Below are positions 12,195 through 22,663 of a DNA stretch of 64,000 nucleotides, piece after piece. Numbering within the stretch: position 1 is the first letter of the stretch; every line of letters begins with the position of its first letter. Under the pieces are notes generated by a model. That model was not told where the DNA came from, did not search any database, and was given only the letters and a program-made list of their open reading frames with translations. The translations under genes and the position numbers were made by a program. This stretch comes from Pisolithus tinctorius (Eukaryota; Basidiomycota; Agaricomycetes; Boletales; Pisolithaceae), in NCBI GenBank assembly GCA_024663395.1, contig JANFAH010000009.1:930001-994000 (forward strand), read 5' to 3'.

Positions 12195-13414
12195 TTAACC
12201 GCTTCCATCGTCATCGCTCCCAGACTCCTCGTCTGGATAATCGTTCTTGTAGTATTCTTCAGCTACAGGATAATAATTAATGAACCGCGACAACGACAAC
12301 GGAAGCACTGGAATGAATACCATTAGAATCTTCATCCGCTTCATCCTCTTCCTCTGACTCCTCGGGGCTGGAAAATTCTCCATCAGACCCAGCAGGGAGA
12401 CCAGTGCTAATACATAATTTGTCATCGTTTGCACATTTAGGATTGGTCAAGTCACGTACAGGGTGCCCACGTTCGCTGCAAGTGACCGCCACTCATCAAG
12501 ACTGTACGGCCTCCTGTAAAATACGTCCCAAACATAATCGTCTGTCGCCGGTATACCTCTTTCTGCCTTAGATGAACTGCCAACCTTAGGGCTCACCTCG
12601 CTCACTAAGCGAAGAAAGCATTAAATGAAGGGGACACATGACTTTAGGAGTGTGTGCGTACACCTGAGGTAATCCTGGAGCATAGGCAAAAAGTTCTCCA
12701 TTTGCAGGTCGAGGGGTTGCATGGCAGCCTCTTGGTCCGCAGGGACTGCATCGTACATTTTGAAATCATTCTGAGAAGCATCTTTAGCCGAGATAACTTT
12801 GGGTCTGCGATGCAGGGTGGCATCAGCGTCCCAGGTTCGTTTCGCAATAATGAAAGTGTTGTAAATCGGGGGTGCACTTACGGACTGGTCGGTCGTCTTC
12901 GGGAGGAAACTCTGGTGTCTTCCTCAGCTACTCTGACGGTGTATCGACGGTTCCCCTCCTCCATCGGACGCCCCGTATCTGGAGATCTCACTTCTCGCAC
13001 TGGTGAAGCTTGGCTGTTCCCGTGCGAGTCTGCTAACTTCGAAATCTGACTCTGCTCGACCACCAACCTTCTCATGAGTGACACAGCGAGATACCTAATG
13101 TACCGTGAACAAGGCCAGAGACGAACCTGTAGATTCTGCCTAGCCTTCACATCATCCCATGCATCAGTCTCGACCGTCTGCGCAAACTGGAAAACGTCCA
13201 GGCCTCCACCGCGTGACTTTTTCCTTCGCGAGCGAGACTCAACGACTGCTCATCACAGGGATTGTGAGCGATGTCTAGAGAACACTGGCGTAGGGGTTGC
13301 AACCAATTTACCCAGCGCGTCCAGTGGCTCCTCAGTGCGCTTGCGCTTGATGCGAAGGATGGTGTAAGATGGGTGTTTGTTATCATCACTGGGCTTCAAT
13401 TCGGTGGATTGCAT
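12195..13414 (-). CDS. IWR1: Iwr1-domain RNA polymerase II nuclear import factor
   Basis: Seven exons give 267 residues: 13414-13312, 13245-13127, 13051-12882, 12804-12664, 12576-12460, 12406-12321 and 12262-12195, all phase consistent. The N-terminus (SYTILRIKRKR) carries a basic cluster like the Iwr1 nuclear localisation signal. The middle has GGLDVFQFAQTVE and a short MENFLPMLQDYL block. The Iwr1 signature follows: DDYVWDVFYRR, then an acidic run and EEYYKNDYPDEE at the C-terminus. In yeast Iwr1 binds the assembled polymerase II in the cytoplasm and directs it into the nucleus through importin alpha. Family assignment rests on the conserved WDVFYRR and YYKNDYPDEE blocks in the right order. 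It is convergent with the phosphatase-fold gene. Confidence 0.88.
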
Positions 13415-13889
13415 TTCTGTGAAACGTAGTCACTAGATGACAGATTTGGATGGAGACTTGAAGAAGCCACGCGCTTCAATAATAACTGCCATTACGGTCA
13501 CGTGGTCCAACTGACTCCTAGTGAAGAATCGGCTGTTTTCTAGGTCACTGATCCTGTGTTCTAAGGGTGCCCTCCCACATACTTACGCATCATTGGCATC
13601 ACGCAATGCTTTTCACATCCAAAATTTATGTATCGTTAAGTGCTTCTACCTTTACGAGAAGCAGCGAACTCGGTACAGAATTCACTAACCTTACAGTGTT
13701 AGACCAACGTCCATCTCGCGAAAATTCAAAATTTTGCTAGTAATGTAATCAGCAAAGTTCAAGATTCGAGACCAGCTGCCAGGTGCAATAACAAAAGCAA
13801 TATGTACTCTGAAATGGCATAACGCGTCCCCCATCATTTCGTGAGAATAAAAGTTTACGTTACTGTAACTTCTTGATTCTTCCGTGTCT
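13415..13889. other. Intergenic region between Iwr1 and UreG
   Basis: These 475 bases hold the Iwr1 promoter and the UreG 3' end, since both genes read leftward. The segment near 13590-13760 is AT-rich. No coding frame or repeat stands out. Confidence 0.5.
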
Positions 13890-15407
13890 TCAGGCGTCTT
13901 CGTTATCACCTACAGCGCCGGGCTTCCCGGGACTGCCTGCCATCCTCCAGGCGGCCAAAATGAGATCGACAACATCATCGATATTCTCATTGTTCTTCAC
14001 ACTCGTGAAGATCGTCGGGCCATCGCCCCGCATAATCTTTGAGTCACGCTCCATCACTTTGAGGGACGAGTTGACGTACTCAGCAATATCGATCTGTTTT
14101 CAGTTCATTCCATTCCGTTATTCGGTTTCCGATTCATTTGAAGAATTTGGTTCGTGATCCGGGTTACATATGTGTTTTCATTAGAAGTACCGGGTGCCAT
14201 TTCGCGGGTGGAAAATGCAATATTGGGAAGCGGATTTGGTTATTTTCGGATGCGAGGAATGCGAGAAGAGAAAACAAAAGCTTACCTTGTTGATGATGAG
14301 AAGGTCGGACTGCGAGATGCCCGGGCCGCCCTTCCGGGGAATCTTATCCCCTCCCTGTTGAGCCGCATGAGTACGTATTCATATTCGCTACCGGGCGCCG
14401 TAAACAAGTATGGGGGGTTCAAAATGTTCGTGAATGCCTCCCCAATTGTACACGGAGGCGAAGAAGGCGACTGAGTGCAATAATGAAGGTAGGCACCCAC
14501 TGCGACATCAATAACATAAATGATATAATCCGCCAGTTCCCTTGAGTAGTTTGCAGCGAGATTATCCCCGCCACTCTCAACGAACAAAATCTGGCAGCCG
14601 TACTTCTCCTGGAGAGTCTCGAGTGCACCGGCGTTGGCGCTTATGTCCTCACGGATTGCGGCATGCGGACAGCCACCAGTCTCAATTGCAAGGATTCGCG
14701 AGGGAGGTAGGGCTTTGTTACGGATGAGGAATTCTTGGTCTTCGCGCGTAAAAATATCATTCGTTACGGTAGCTACCGGGAAAATGGCGTTAGGGGAGAG
14801 GACCAAAGCCGCGGAAACAGGTAGTGTGGTGTTAGCACGCACCGATGTTGTATTCCTTGCGCAGTCGCTTGCATAACGCGAGCGTGAGAGCAGTCTTACC
14901 AGAACCTACCGGGCTATGCAGGCAAATAGTTAGGAACGTAGTGAATGAGCCTATCAGATTTCGATCCACTAGAAGCAAAGATGGAAAAACCGGAAGACCC
15001 AAAATCCAATCCATTAGTCCGTTCTAGAACGGCAGGTCCGCAAAACTAACGAACGATACGGTAGCCACAAGTACTCACCCACCAATCCCAACGGTAAATC
15101 CCCTCTCTTCGAAGTTTCTCGAAGAGTAGTCAGGGAGATCCCGATCGGAAAATTTTCCTGGAAGATGCCAGAACGCGATGGAGACAACCAGCGGTGAAAT
15201 GGCAAAAGCGAAGCCGATGATACACGGGTGATCAACCAACTGGTTTAAACATTCAAGAAGAGACGCACCAGGATGGTCGAGGTGCTCATGCGTGTGTCCG
15301 TGCTCCCCTCCGTGGTCATGAACCACACCGCCCCTTTCATGAGAGTGCGAAGCGGTGGGCTGAGCCCCGGCGATGGCACTCATGTTGTTAATGAACTGGA
15401 TACTCAT
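13890..15407 (-). CDS. ureG: Urease accessory GTPase UreG
   Basis: UreG uses GTP to load nickel into urease with the other accessory proteins. Six exons (15407-15269, 15157-15079, 14913-14843, 14772-14501, 14354-14286 and 14093-13890) give 277 residues. Exon 1 encodes a His-rich tail ([24 protein letters not shown]) expected to bind metal. The G domain follows: P-loop GPVGSGKTA near residue 73, switch [10 protein letters not shown], the UreG metal motif CPH in [20 protein letters not shown], and the NK-type base motif LLIINK. The C-terminus [13 protein letters not shown] is typical. A second ATG at 15383 ([10 protein letters not shown]) could also start the protein. No urease gene is in the window. 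It is divergent from USB1. Confidence 0.95.
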
Positions 15408-15556
15408 AGTAAATGGGTAGCCTCGAGTTGCTAGTTAGCAGCTACACAACTGTGGTTGCGAAGACAGAGATAAGGCGGTGGCCGATAAGATCATCCTAGA
15501 GTCACACGATCAAGTTGAACGATGCTGTTTCCGTGTGTGACGAGGACGACGAGTGA
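15408..15556. promoter_or_regulatory. Compact divergent promoter of ureG and USB1
   Basis: Only 149 bases separate the two start codons. The interval must contain both promoters and both 5' untranslated regions. No TATA box is evident. Confidence 0.6.
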
Positions 15557-16966
15557 ATGAAGCGCACGTCCGCCAGTCTTGTGTCGTATTCGAGCTCAAG
15601 CTCAGACGAGTCAGACGGTACCAAACCCACCCGTCGTCGCTCTTGCAAGCCAGGACCACCGGCAGAATTAGCCGCAGCTGGCCCTTCTGCCAAGAGGCGG
15701 TAGGTATTCCGTCCTTCTCGTTGAAAGTTGACTGACAACACGCAGAAAACTCCCACCACTCGCAGCCTCTCTTGCACCCCCAGTACCGGCGGATGACCCC
15801 GCAAAGCACCAAGGTCGCATTCGCAGCTTTCCTCACATAGAGGGTCAGTATGCCACATACGTATATGTCCCACTTGTTCTGGGTCCTGGTGAAGCGCTAT
15901 ACGACCTCGTAACCGAGGTGATATCCACGGCAAAGAAAGAGGTAAAAGGGTTGTGGGGAGTCGGGGAAGCGGAAAAGGAAGACGCGCAAAGACAAAAACA
16001 TGAGTGCGAGGACAGGGATGAAAATAAGAGCATGGGTAGAGGTGAGAGGAAGAATGCCAAACTCGAACTACACATTTCGCTTTCCCGCCCAATCTTCCTC
16101 CGCGCTCACCAACGGGAAGACTTCAAGAGGGCAGTGAAAAAGATTGCAGAGTCGGTTTCACCGTAAGCGCGTTTCCGCCAGCGTTCCCTACTTCCCTCTC
16201 TTGCACTCCTTATAGTCTTGTCCTGGAGTAGGGCCTCATGGTCATTTCAGGTTCAGCGCATCGTTCTCAACTTTCTCAGAGCTTACGAATGATGAACGTA
16301 CGCGAACGTTTCTGACTATGGAGGTTGGCGCTGGGCACGTCGAGGTGTGTAATCTGTCTGACTTTCCCCCTGCTCCAGGATTTCTCGTCTATGTCCTTCA
16401 TATACCCTTCATTCGCTCTCTAGTCTACCGTCCTTCCGCTGACGAAAGTATTACGATACCTCACATAGTTTTGCCAAATTCTCAATTTCCTCGTGCCTAC
16501 ACTCCGGTCGCTCCGCCAGAAAGAGTTCTACGGAGACCCAAAGTTCCACGCATCGATTGCCTGGGCTCTCTTGGACTGCTCAAGGACTACGACACCCCTA
16601 CCCTCCACGTCAGCTACGCCAGATACTGCGCGGTCTTCTTCTGTGCCACTACAAGTGTCGCAGTCGCTGCGAGTCTCACAAGAGCGTCCCCCTTCGGAAA
16701 CGGTAACGAGTGCTTCCGGATTACCCTCCCAATCTCGCATTCCTTCTAACACCCCGACACCCTCTGACTCGATGTCCACGGTCGACCTAGACCGCTTCCC
16801 TCGCATCCCGCACCTTCCACCTACACTGGTATCCACACTGAACGCTACCTATGCTCCCAGGCTCTCGGCAGCTCGTACGGGTGGATTCTTAGCGGACAAA
16901 ATTGCTGTCAGGATTGGGAAGGAAGTTGTGGTGTGGTGTTTGAGTGGAATCGGACAGGCAGTTTAA
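15557..16966 (+). CDS. USB1: USB1 U6 snRNA 3' exonuclease
   Basis: USB1 (Mpn1) trims the U6 snRNA 3' tail and leaves a cyclic phosphate. Four exons (15557-15699, 15746-16162, 16251-16344 and 16469-16966) give 383 residues. Both HxS motifs of the 2H phosphoesterase fold are present: LHISLSRP near residue 157 and FHASIAW near residue 245. The expected GRIRSFPH and LEVGAG-like (MEVGAGHVE) blocks also appear. A Ser/Thr-rich insert of about 70 residues follows the second motif, before the final strand (FLADKIAVRIGKEVVVWCL). The third intron is the least certain: at 124 bases it is longer than its neighbours, but the joined reading HVEFCQILNFLVPTL keeps phase. It is divergent from ureG and convergent with the methyltransferase. 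Confidence 0.92.
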
Positions 16967-17237
16967 AAGCTCCTGTGGGGCTCGGTGTGGTGGTTGAGAG
17001 AGAAGTACTATGTTATTCGTGTCCCGGCTCCGGAGGGGCACTTTTCACAAAGGAGAGGGAGCCTGGACTACGTAGAACATCCTTGGCCTAGTATGGCTTA
17101 GGAAATTCACTGCATTTGGTCCGGTTTGGGCACCGCGCAGTCGGACGTACTCTGGCGAAGTACCCCGTGCAATACTTAGGCAAACTAGATATATTGCAAT
17201 ACGTGCTTCGGAACTTGGTGTCGAGAAGTGGTTTTCA

Positions 17238-19250
17238 CTAGCGATTCACCCATGTTGCAATCTTCAGCACCCAGAGGACAACCCATCAAATGTGATTTGG
17301 ATCGTTAAGCAGGACTCACGACAAGTGCGACATTCCGCCCACTCCCTGTAGCCTGATCGAATAAATTGACCATCTCGATTGTCATGTTCCTGTTCTGCAC
17401 TGTTATCTTCCCTTCCTCATCCACTCTATGTTTCCCTCTGACAGCTCCCAACTCCCCTCGTATCCACTCGTACCTATCTTGCAGAATTAGGCTCTCGATC
17501 AGTGGCCCAAGTATGCACCTCAACACGTGTACAACCTCCAACCGACTCTCCATCCGTAGTCGTTTAAAGATGCCTTCCTCGTCGCGGCTGTCGTTATTGG
17601 GATTTAGAATCCAAGGCGGCAGCCGGTCCCCCGATGGCACTCCCTCCGAGTATTGACGAGTAAGATCGGGGATGCCAATGCCTAGTTTGGTCGTCGCGCT
17701 GACGAGAAAGGTGTTCCAGTCTGCGTATGAAGCATCATTTAGCTTGCCCAATCTCCTGTTCTCGGGTGTTTCTCCAAGGCCCAGTCGCGCCATCGACCCT
17801 TGGGCATCTACGCGGCTCATGGTATCCTGGGTATCGGGTGATTCCTTCTTGCACTGAGCAGTAAGCTGCATTACGGGTTGCAATAACGCCCGATACACGA
17901 CTTTTCGGACGGCAAGACGAGCAGTCTTACCTGCTCGCTCTGTCCTGAACCAGTGGGCGGGCACCTGAGTTGCTAAGTGCAGTGCCGCTATCGGGAGAGT
18001 CGGACGTGGGGATAGTGAGAGTAGGGGTTCCGATAGGGGAAAGTCTGCACATTATTAGACGCTTGTGTAAGTGTAGCTATGCAGTGAAGAAAAAGTCGCA
18101 TACCAGAGGGGGAGATGAGGTTGTAGCAGCAACCTACGATTACCAGCGAATGTGGCTCCCACCAGCGTTCACATTCAACCTTACTGTGATGTGATAAGAA
18201 GGTACGAAGAACATCGACAGTGAGGGACCCGCATGCGTGCAGGGCGACAAACATGATCGGGATCGGGTCTCGGGTCGAAGCAAAGGTGTTGGACGCGCTG
18301 CTCAGGAGCCAGTCTTGGATTGCCGCTTCTAGGGATGTCGGCTGGATGTGGACGGTCCGGTGAGTAAGCGATCCTTTTCTATGAGAGCTTGGAGTTGTTT
18401 GTGAGGGGCATGCATTGACGTCGGGACTAGCAGTGCTCGCGTGCCTCTGTGCGTTGTTGCGACGCTGCTCGTGCGCTCTTCGGAGGGCGTCCTTTATTTT
18501 CCAGTTGTTAGCACCAGACGTTTGATTTTCGTTGTTGTCGAGAGCAAGAACGTGCAGGCCCTGTTCCTCCAGGGCCCTTGAAAGATACCCCTTGTGTGAT
18601 TACAGACAATGGGTCTCACTACTGGGCAAGTCCCCGTACCTGTCCTGATCCTACATCAACAACATGCTGGACGTTTTGGCAACGGGCCCCGTCACGGTTG
18701 AGGAGGGTATGAACGAATGTCGCCATGCGGGTGACCTCGTGTTCCTTCTTAGGCGACATCCCGAACGACGAGGGTGAGCGTCCCCTAGTTTTGGGTGGTA
18801 TGCGAGGAGACTGGGCTGGCCAGGCACACAGAGCAGGTTACCACCTGGCGACGACTGCAGACGGATACGAACCTGGAACGGGGACGGAAAGAGGCTCCCG
18901 GTCAAGTTGTAAATTGCGCACTGTATCGATCAGGAGACGAAGTTCTGCAGGAATCTGATAGCAACGATCGTTAGTACGATGCCCAGAAGATTGGTCTAGA
19001 ATCGACCCACGAATCCCGAGATCTCCAGCCCCCCATTCTCAGCTGGGCTTTCAATGGGACGACAATAGTACGACAACAACTGCTGCCATTTTGGAAGTTC
19101 CTGGTCGTATTCAGCTGCCCAGCCCCACCATGAAGACCACAGATCTGGTGTGCGGCCATCCAAGGTCACTTGGTTTGGATGCGTCGTCAGTAGCGACGTG
19201 ACCAGAGGTGACGAAATTCTGTCATAAATCTCCAACGTGTGCGCAACCAT
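17238..19250 (-). CDS. METTL25/RRNAD1-like SAM methyltransferase
   Basis: Six exons give 568 residues: 19250-19011, 18954-18869, 18784-18640, 18590-18104, 18044-17320 and 17261-17238. The motifs come in the METTL25 order: an N-terminal helical part (LWSSWWGWAAEYDQELP), GMSPKKEHEV, SAM-binding loop VVDVGSGQGYLSRAL, acidic end LALDNNEN, FVALHACGSL, and the catalytic-type GCCYNLISPSG. The C-terminus ARLAVRKVVYRALLQP is conserved too. The last 8-codon exon completes NVALVIATWVNR, matching the family end; reading through the donor would instead stop at 17305. The substrate of this family is poorly known; the RRNAD1 name comes from resemblance to rRNA dimethylases and should not be taken as function. 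It starts 231 bases from the divergent P450. Confidence 0.88.
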
Positions 19251-19481
19251 GCTGAACGTCAGCCTATCCGCGAAGAGGGGTATTGTTACCGGGGAGGGTA
19301 GCAGCTTCTTGCAACCGAAAATGAAAAACTTTTGATTGGTGCCCGAGACCACCGAGCGTGGAGGGGGGCTGGCATGGTGACCGCTGGCACTCAAGATGTT
19401 CCCCGTCATTGCAACACCACAGTTTAACCCGGGTCTTCTCATGAAGACACCCGTTGGTTTCGCTACCTTCTCAGTTGGCCC
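19251..19481. promoter_or_regulatory. Divergent promoter between methyltransferase and P450
   Basis: The 231 bases between the two start codons contain both promoters. No clear TATA box was seen. Confidence 0.5.
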
Positions 19482-22400
19482 ATGTTTTTCACCGACGCCC
19501 ACCTTCTAACATGTCTCGCCGTCGGCGTCCTTGTCGCCGTTGCGTACGTCCTCAGAGATCTTATCGTCCTTCTTGCAACGCAGTACCTTTCCCCCCTCAG
19601 AGCACTGCGCTCTCCACCTTCGCCATCTTTCTTGTTTGGAAATCTTCGCGAAATGTACCAGCAAGAAAACACCGGCCTCCTGTTTGATTGGGAGGACGCC
19701 TACGGCCACACATACGCCTATAGGGGATTCCTTGGCGGTTACCGTCTCATCACAACTGATCTTACAGTTATAACACACATCCTGGCCCACCCAGAGCGTT
19801 TTCAGAAGCCGGATTTCGTCAGGGAAAACCTGGCAGCTATGGGTGCTGGTTCCGAAAGTGTTCTCACCACGGAGGGCAATGTCCACGCCAGGCAGGTGCG
19901 TACCTTCTCAATGGCCTGACATTTCTCGTCTCACAATCCCTGCAGCGCAGGATACTAGTGAGTCCAATTTTCCACTCTCATTCGCGTGTTATGCTGCGTC
20001 TTTGGCCGCTATCACTCGATATCTCCTTCTGGAATCCTCACATGTCGCATTGTTTCCTCACGTTGCCGTCCATCAGGCACCTGCGTTTACAGCAGCACAT
20101 ATCAGGACGCTCCACCCCATTTTTTGGGACAAGGCTGCGGAGGTAAGCTCCGGCCTCATGTGTACAAATTAATATCTATTCAAGGTTTAATTATCTCATG
20201 CTTTCCGCATATGATCGTGCCCAGCTACTTGAACGATGGACACATCTCGCCAACGACCGGATGGAATTATGTCCATCGATAGATGTCCTCCCTTGGTTGT
20301 CCAAAGCTACGCTCGATGTTATCGGGCTCGCTGGTACGTTTCCTTTGCACTCGTGTCGAACTGCATTTAGCTCGCGAAGTCGTGCATTTTGGGTAAGCTA
20401 ACGTTAGGCTCATTAATCAGGATTTGGTTATCAATTTAACGCACTGGCCGGCGAGAATGATGAGCTCGCCGACGCGTACCATCTAATATTTTCTACTGCG
20501 AGGAAACTTGCACTGCGCACTATCCTTGAAACGTGGATACCATTGTTGCGCAAATTCGTAAGTGGTACATTCCTGACGGTCGGTCCTATCAATTCATTAG
20601 AGGAGCAGCGCCCGCAGTCTGAAGCGATGAATTGGGCGCGTGCCCACCTTACTCGTATCGGCCTCAAGCTGATTGAGGAGCGCAAATCGATGATGGCTGC
20701 CGAGATGGGCAAGGATGGACCATACCAGAACCTACCGGAATACCTCAGACAGACTCGGCTCCGGGACTTGCTTAGCGTTCTTGGTGAGTAGTGCCTGGCT
20801 GTGAGAAGGTCAAACCTGACCTCCTGCAATGTATTCTATGCTAATGCTGACGGAAAACAGTGCAATCCAACATGGCTTCGTTTGCCTCGCAACGCATGAC
20901 GACACCAGAGGTTCTCTGTCAGATCTCGACGTTCCTTATTGCAGGTTATGAAACAACGGCTTCGGCGCTCACATGGTGCCTTTATGCCTTGGCGCATAAT
21001 CCTGCAGCGCAGCATCGCCTGCGCGCTGCGCTTTGGACAATTCCAAGAGACTCTCCCACTCTTGATGAGGATGTCGCGAAACTCGAGCAGCTCGACTGGG
21101 TCGTACGTGAAGCTCTCAGGCTCCATGCACCTGTGACTTGGACTATGAGAGTAGCGATGAAGGTGGATAATGTGCCCGTTGATGACCCATTCACAGATCG
21201 GTGGGGTGCAGTGCGCAATAGCGTGAGGGTGAATCAAGGGGATATCATAACAGTCCCAATTCAGGCGATCAATAAGAGTAAAAAGATCTGGGGAGAGGAC
21301 GCTCAGTCGTTTAGGTACGTGCTCTCGTGCGTTGTCTTGCCGTTGACCAGATCGAGGATCGTTGGGGACAGGCCGGATAGATGGCGGAATCCCCCAGAGA
21401 GTATCAAGAGCGGGCTCTGGTCAAACATGTTAACCTTCCTGGGCGGCAGTCGTGGGTGTATCGGGTATCGGTTTGCCCTTGCAGAGTAAGCAGTTGCTCT
21501 TGTTTACTCTCCAACTTTCTTTGCGCATTGCCGTGAGCCCTGAGGCCTGGTGCTATTTTGATTCGCAATAGGGCACACATTCCTTCTACTCTTGGCTGTG
21601 TTTGTCTCCCTAGCTCCATTGGGCCACCGCACACCCTCTGCCTGCCTTGTTGTGCTTCTTCACCAATTTGTAATAGAAGATGGGCATGTGTTGGTCAGGG
21701 AGGCAGTAAACGTGAGGGGTTGTGCTGCGTTCACACGATGTGCTACCTTTCCAGGGAGCGCCAGTTCCAGAGCCCTTCGGACGCCGTTTGGTTATGTTCA
21801 TTTGGATGCATGCCGTTTTTTTTTTGTTTATGCAAGTGGTTGCACCAAAAAATTATTTCTAGCGCAGGTGCGAGCACTACATCACACGGGGAGGACGCTT
21901 CCTATGTGATTTCCGCATGTCGCGTTGTGATCAATGATGTCCCTGGCAGTAATAAGACATGTGGACTCACTTCCTTTACTTCTGTGCGCTTCCGTCGTCT
22001 TCCCTTGACATGTCTTCGTCCTCGGTATACTTTCCCCATTTGAGATGCCGTTGTGATGATTAGCAGCTCGCCTCTCCCCCCTCCTCCAACCCGATACTTA
22101 CCCGAGTTTACTAGGATTAAAATTTTTCTGTATACTCTCGTGCGCAACCTCGAGTTTTCTGCCGACGAAGGGGTGGTTATCGAGAAGGTGTTCAAGTGAG
22201 TATGTAATTCTTTTGTTGTTCTAGCGCCACATTCCCTATCTTTTTAAGTGCTTCCCTTTTGATGTTCTCTGCATAACCCGTGTTCGGTACTTTTTCTTGC
22301 TCTGTTTCATCATGCGAGAAGCCGGACTTTTTTTCTTTTTGATTCCAATTCCGGATGAGTGCGAACAGGGGGCAGGCTCTGTGGGCGCTCCGCATTATGA

Positions 22401-22663
22401 TATAACACTCAGCTAACAAGCACTTCGTCCTCCTCCCCTTCTCCCCTCGCCTATCTTCACGTGATTCTAGCATTGTTGCAAGACCGATTGCCAAGCCAGC
22501 CAATCCAGGTACCACCACACCCGCCAACACTGGACCGACTACGACGTCCGCCTCACCTCCTAATATGATGCCTCTTCTTATCCGACCCGTTGGGGCGTTC
22601 AATGATACCGGAGATGCTGCGGATTTCCCGGATGGTAATCACGGAGAGATGCCGTTGTTCTAA
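19482..22663 (+). CDS. Cytochrome P450 monooxygenase, ER anchored
   Basis: Ten exons give 584 residues: 19482-19895, 19946-19957, 20077-20142, 20225-20333, 20421-20557, 20609-20783, 20861-21314, 21372-21485, 22115-22195 and 22471-22663. The N-terminus is a membrane anchor (LLTCLAVGVLVAVAYVL) followed by a proline hinge. Core motifs are intact: RRILAPAF in helix C, oxygen-binding I helix AGYETTAS, ExxR in VREALRLH, PDRW, and haem loop FLGGSRGCIGYRF with its Cys ligand. The L helix lies on exon 9. Two features are odd. Intron 8 has 629 bases, about ten times its neighbours. The tail after ARPIAK carries a Pro/Thr/Ser-rich insert before MPLLIRPV and ends later than usual. Substrate and CYP family cannot be told from sequence alone. 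Confidence 0.92.
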
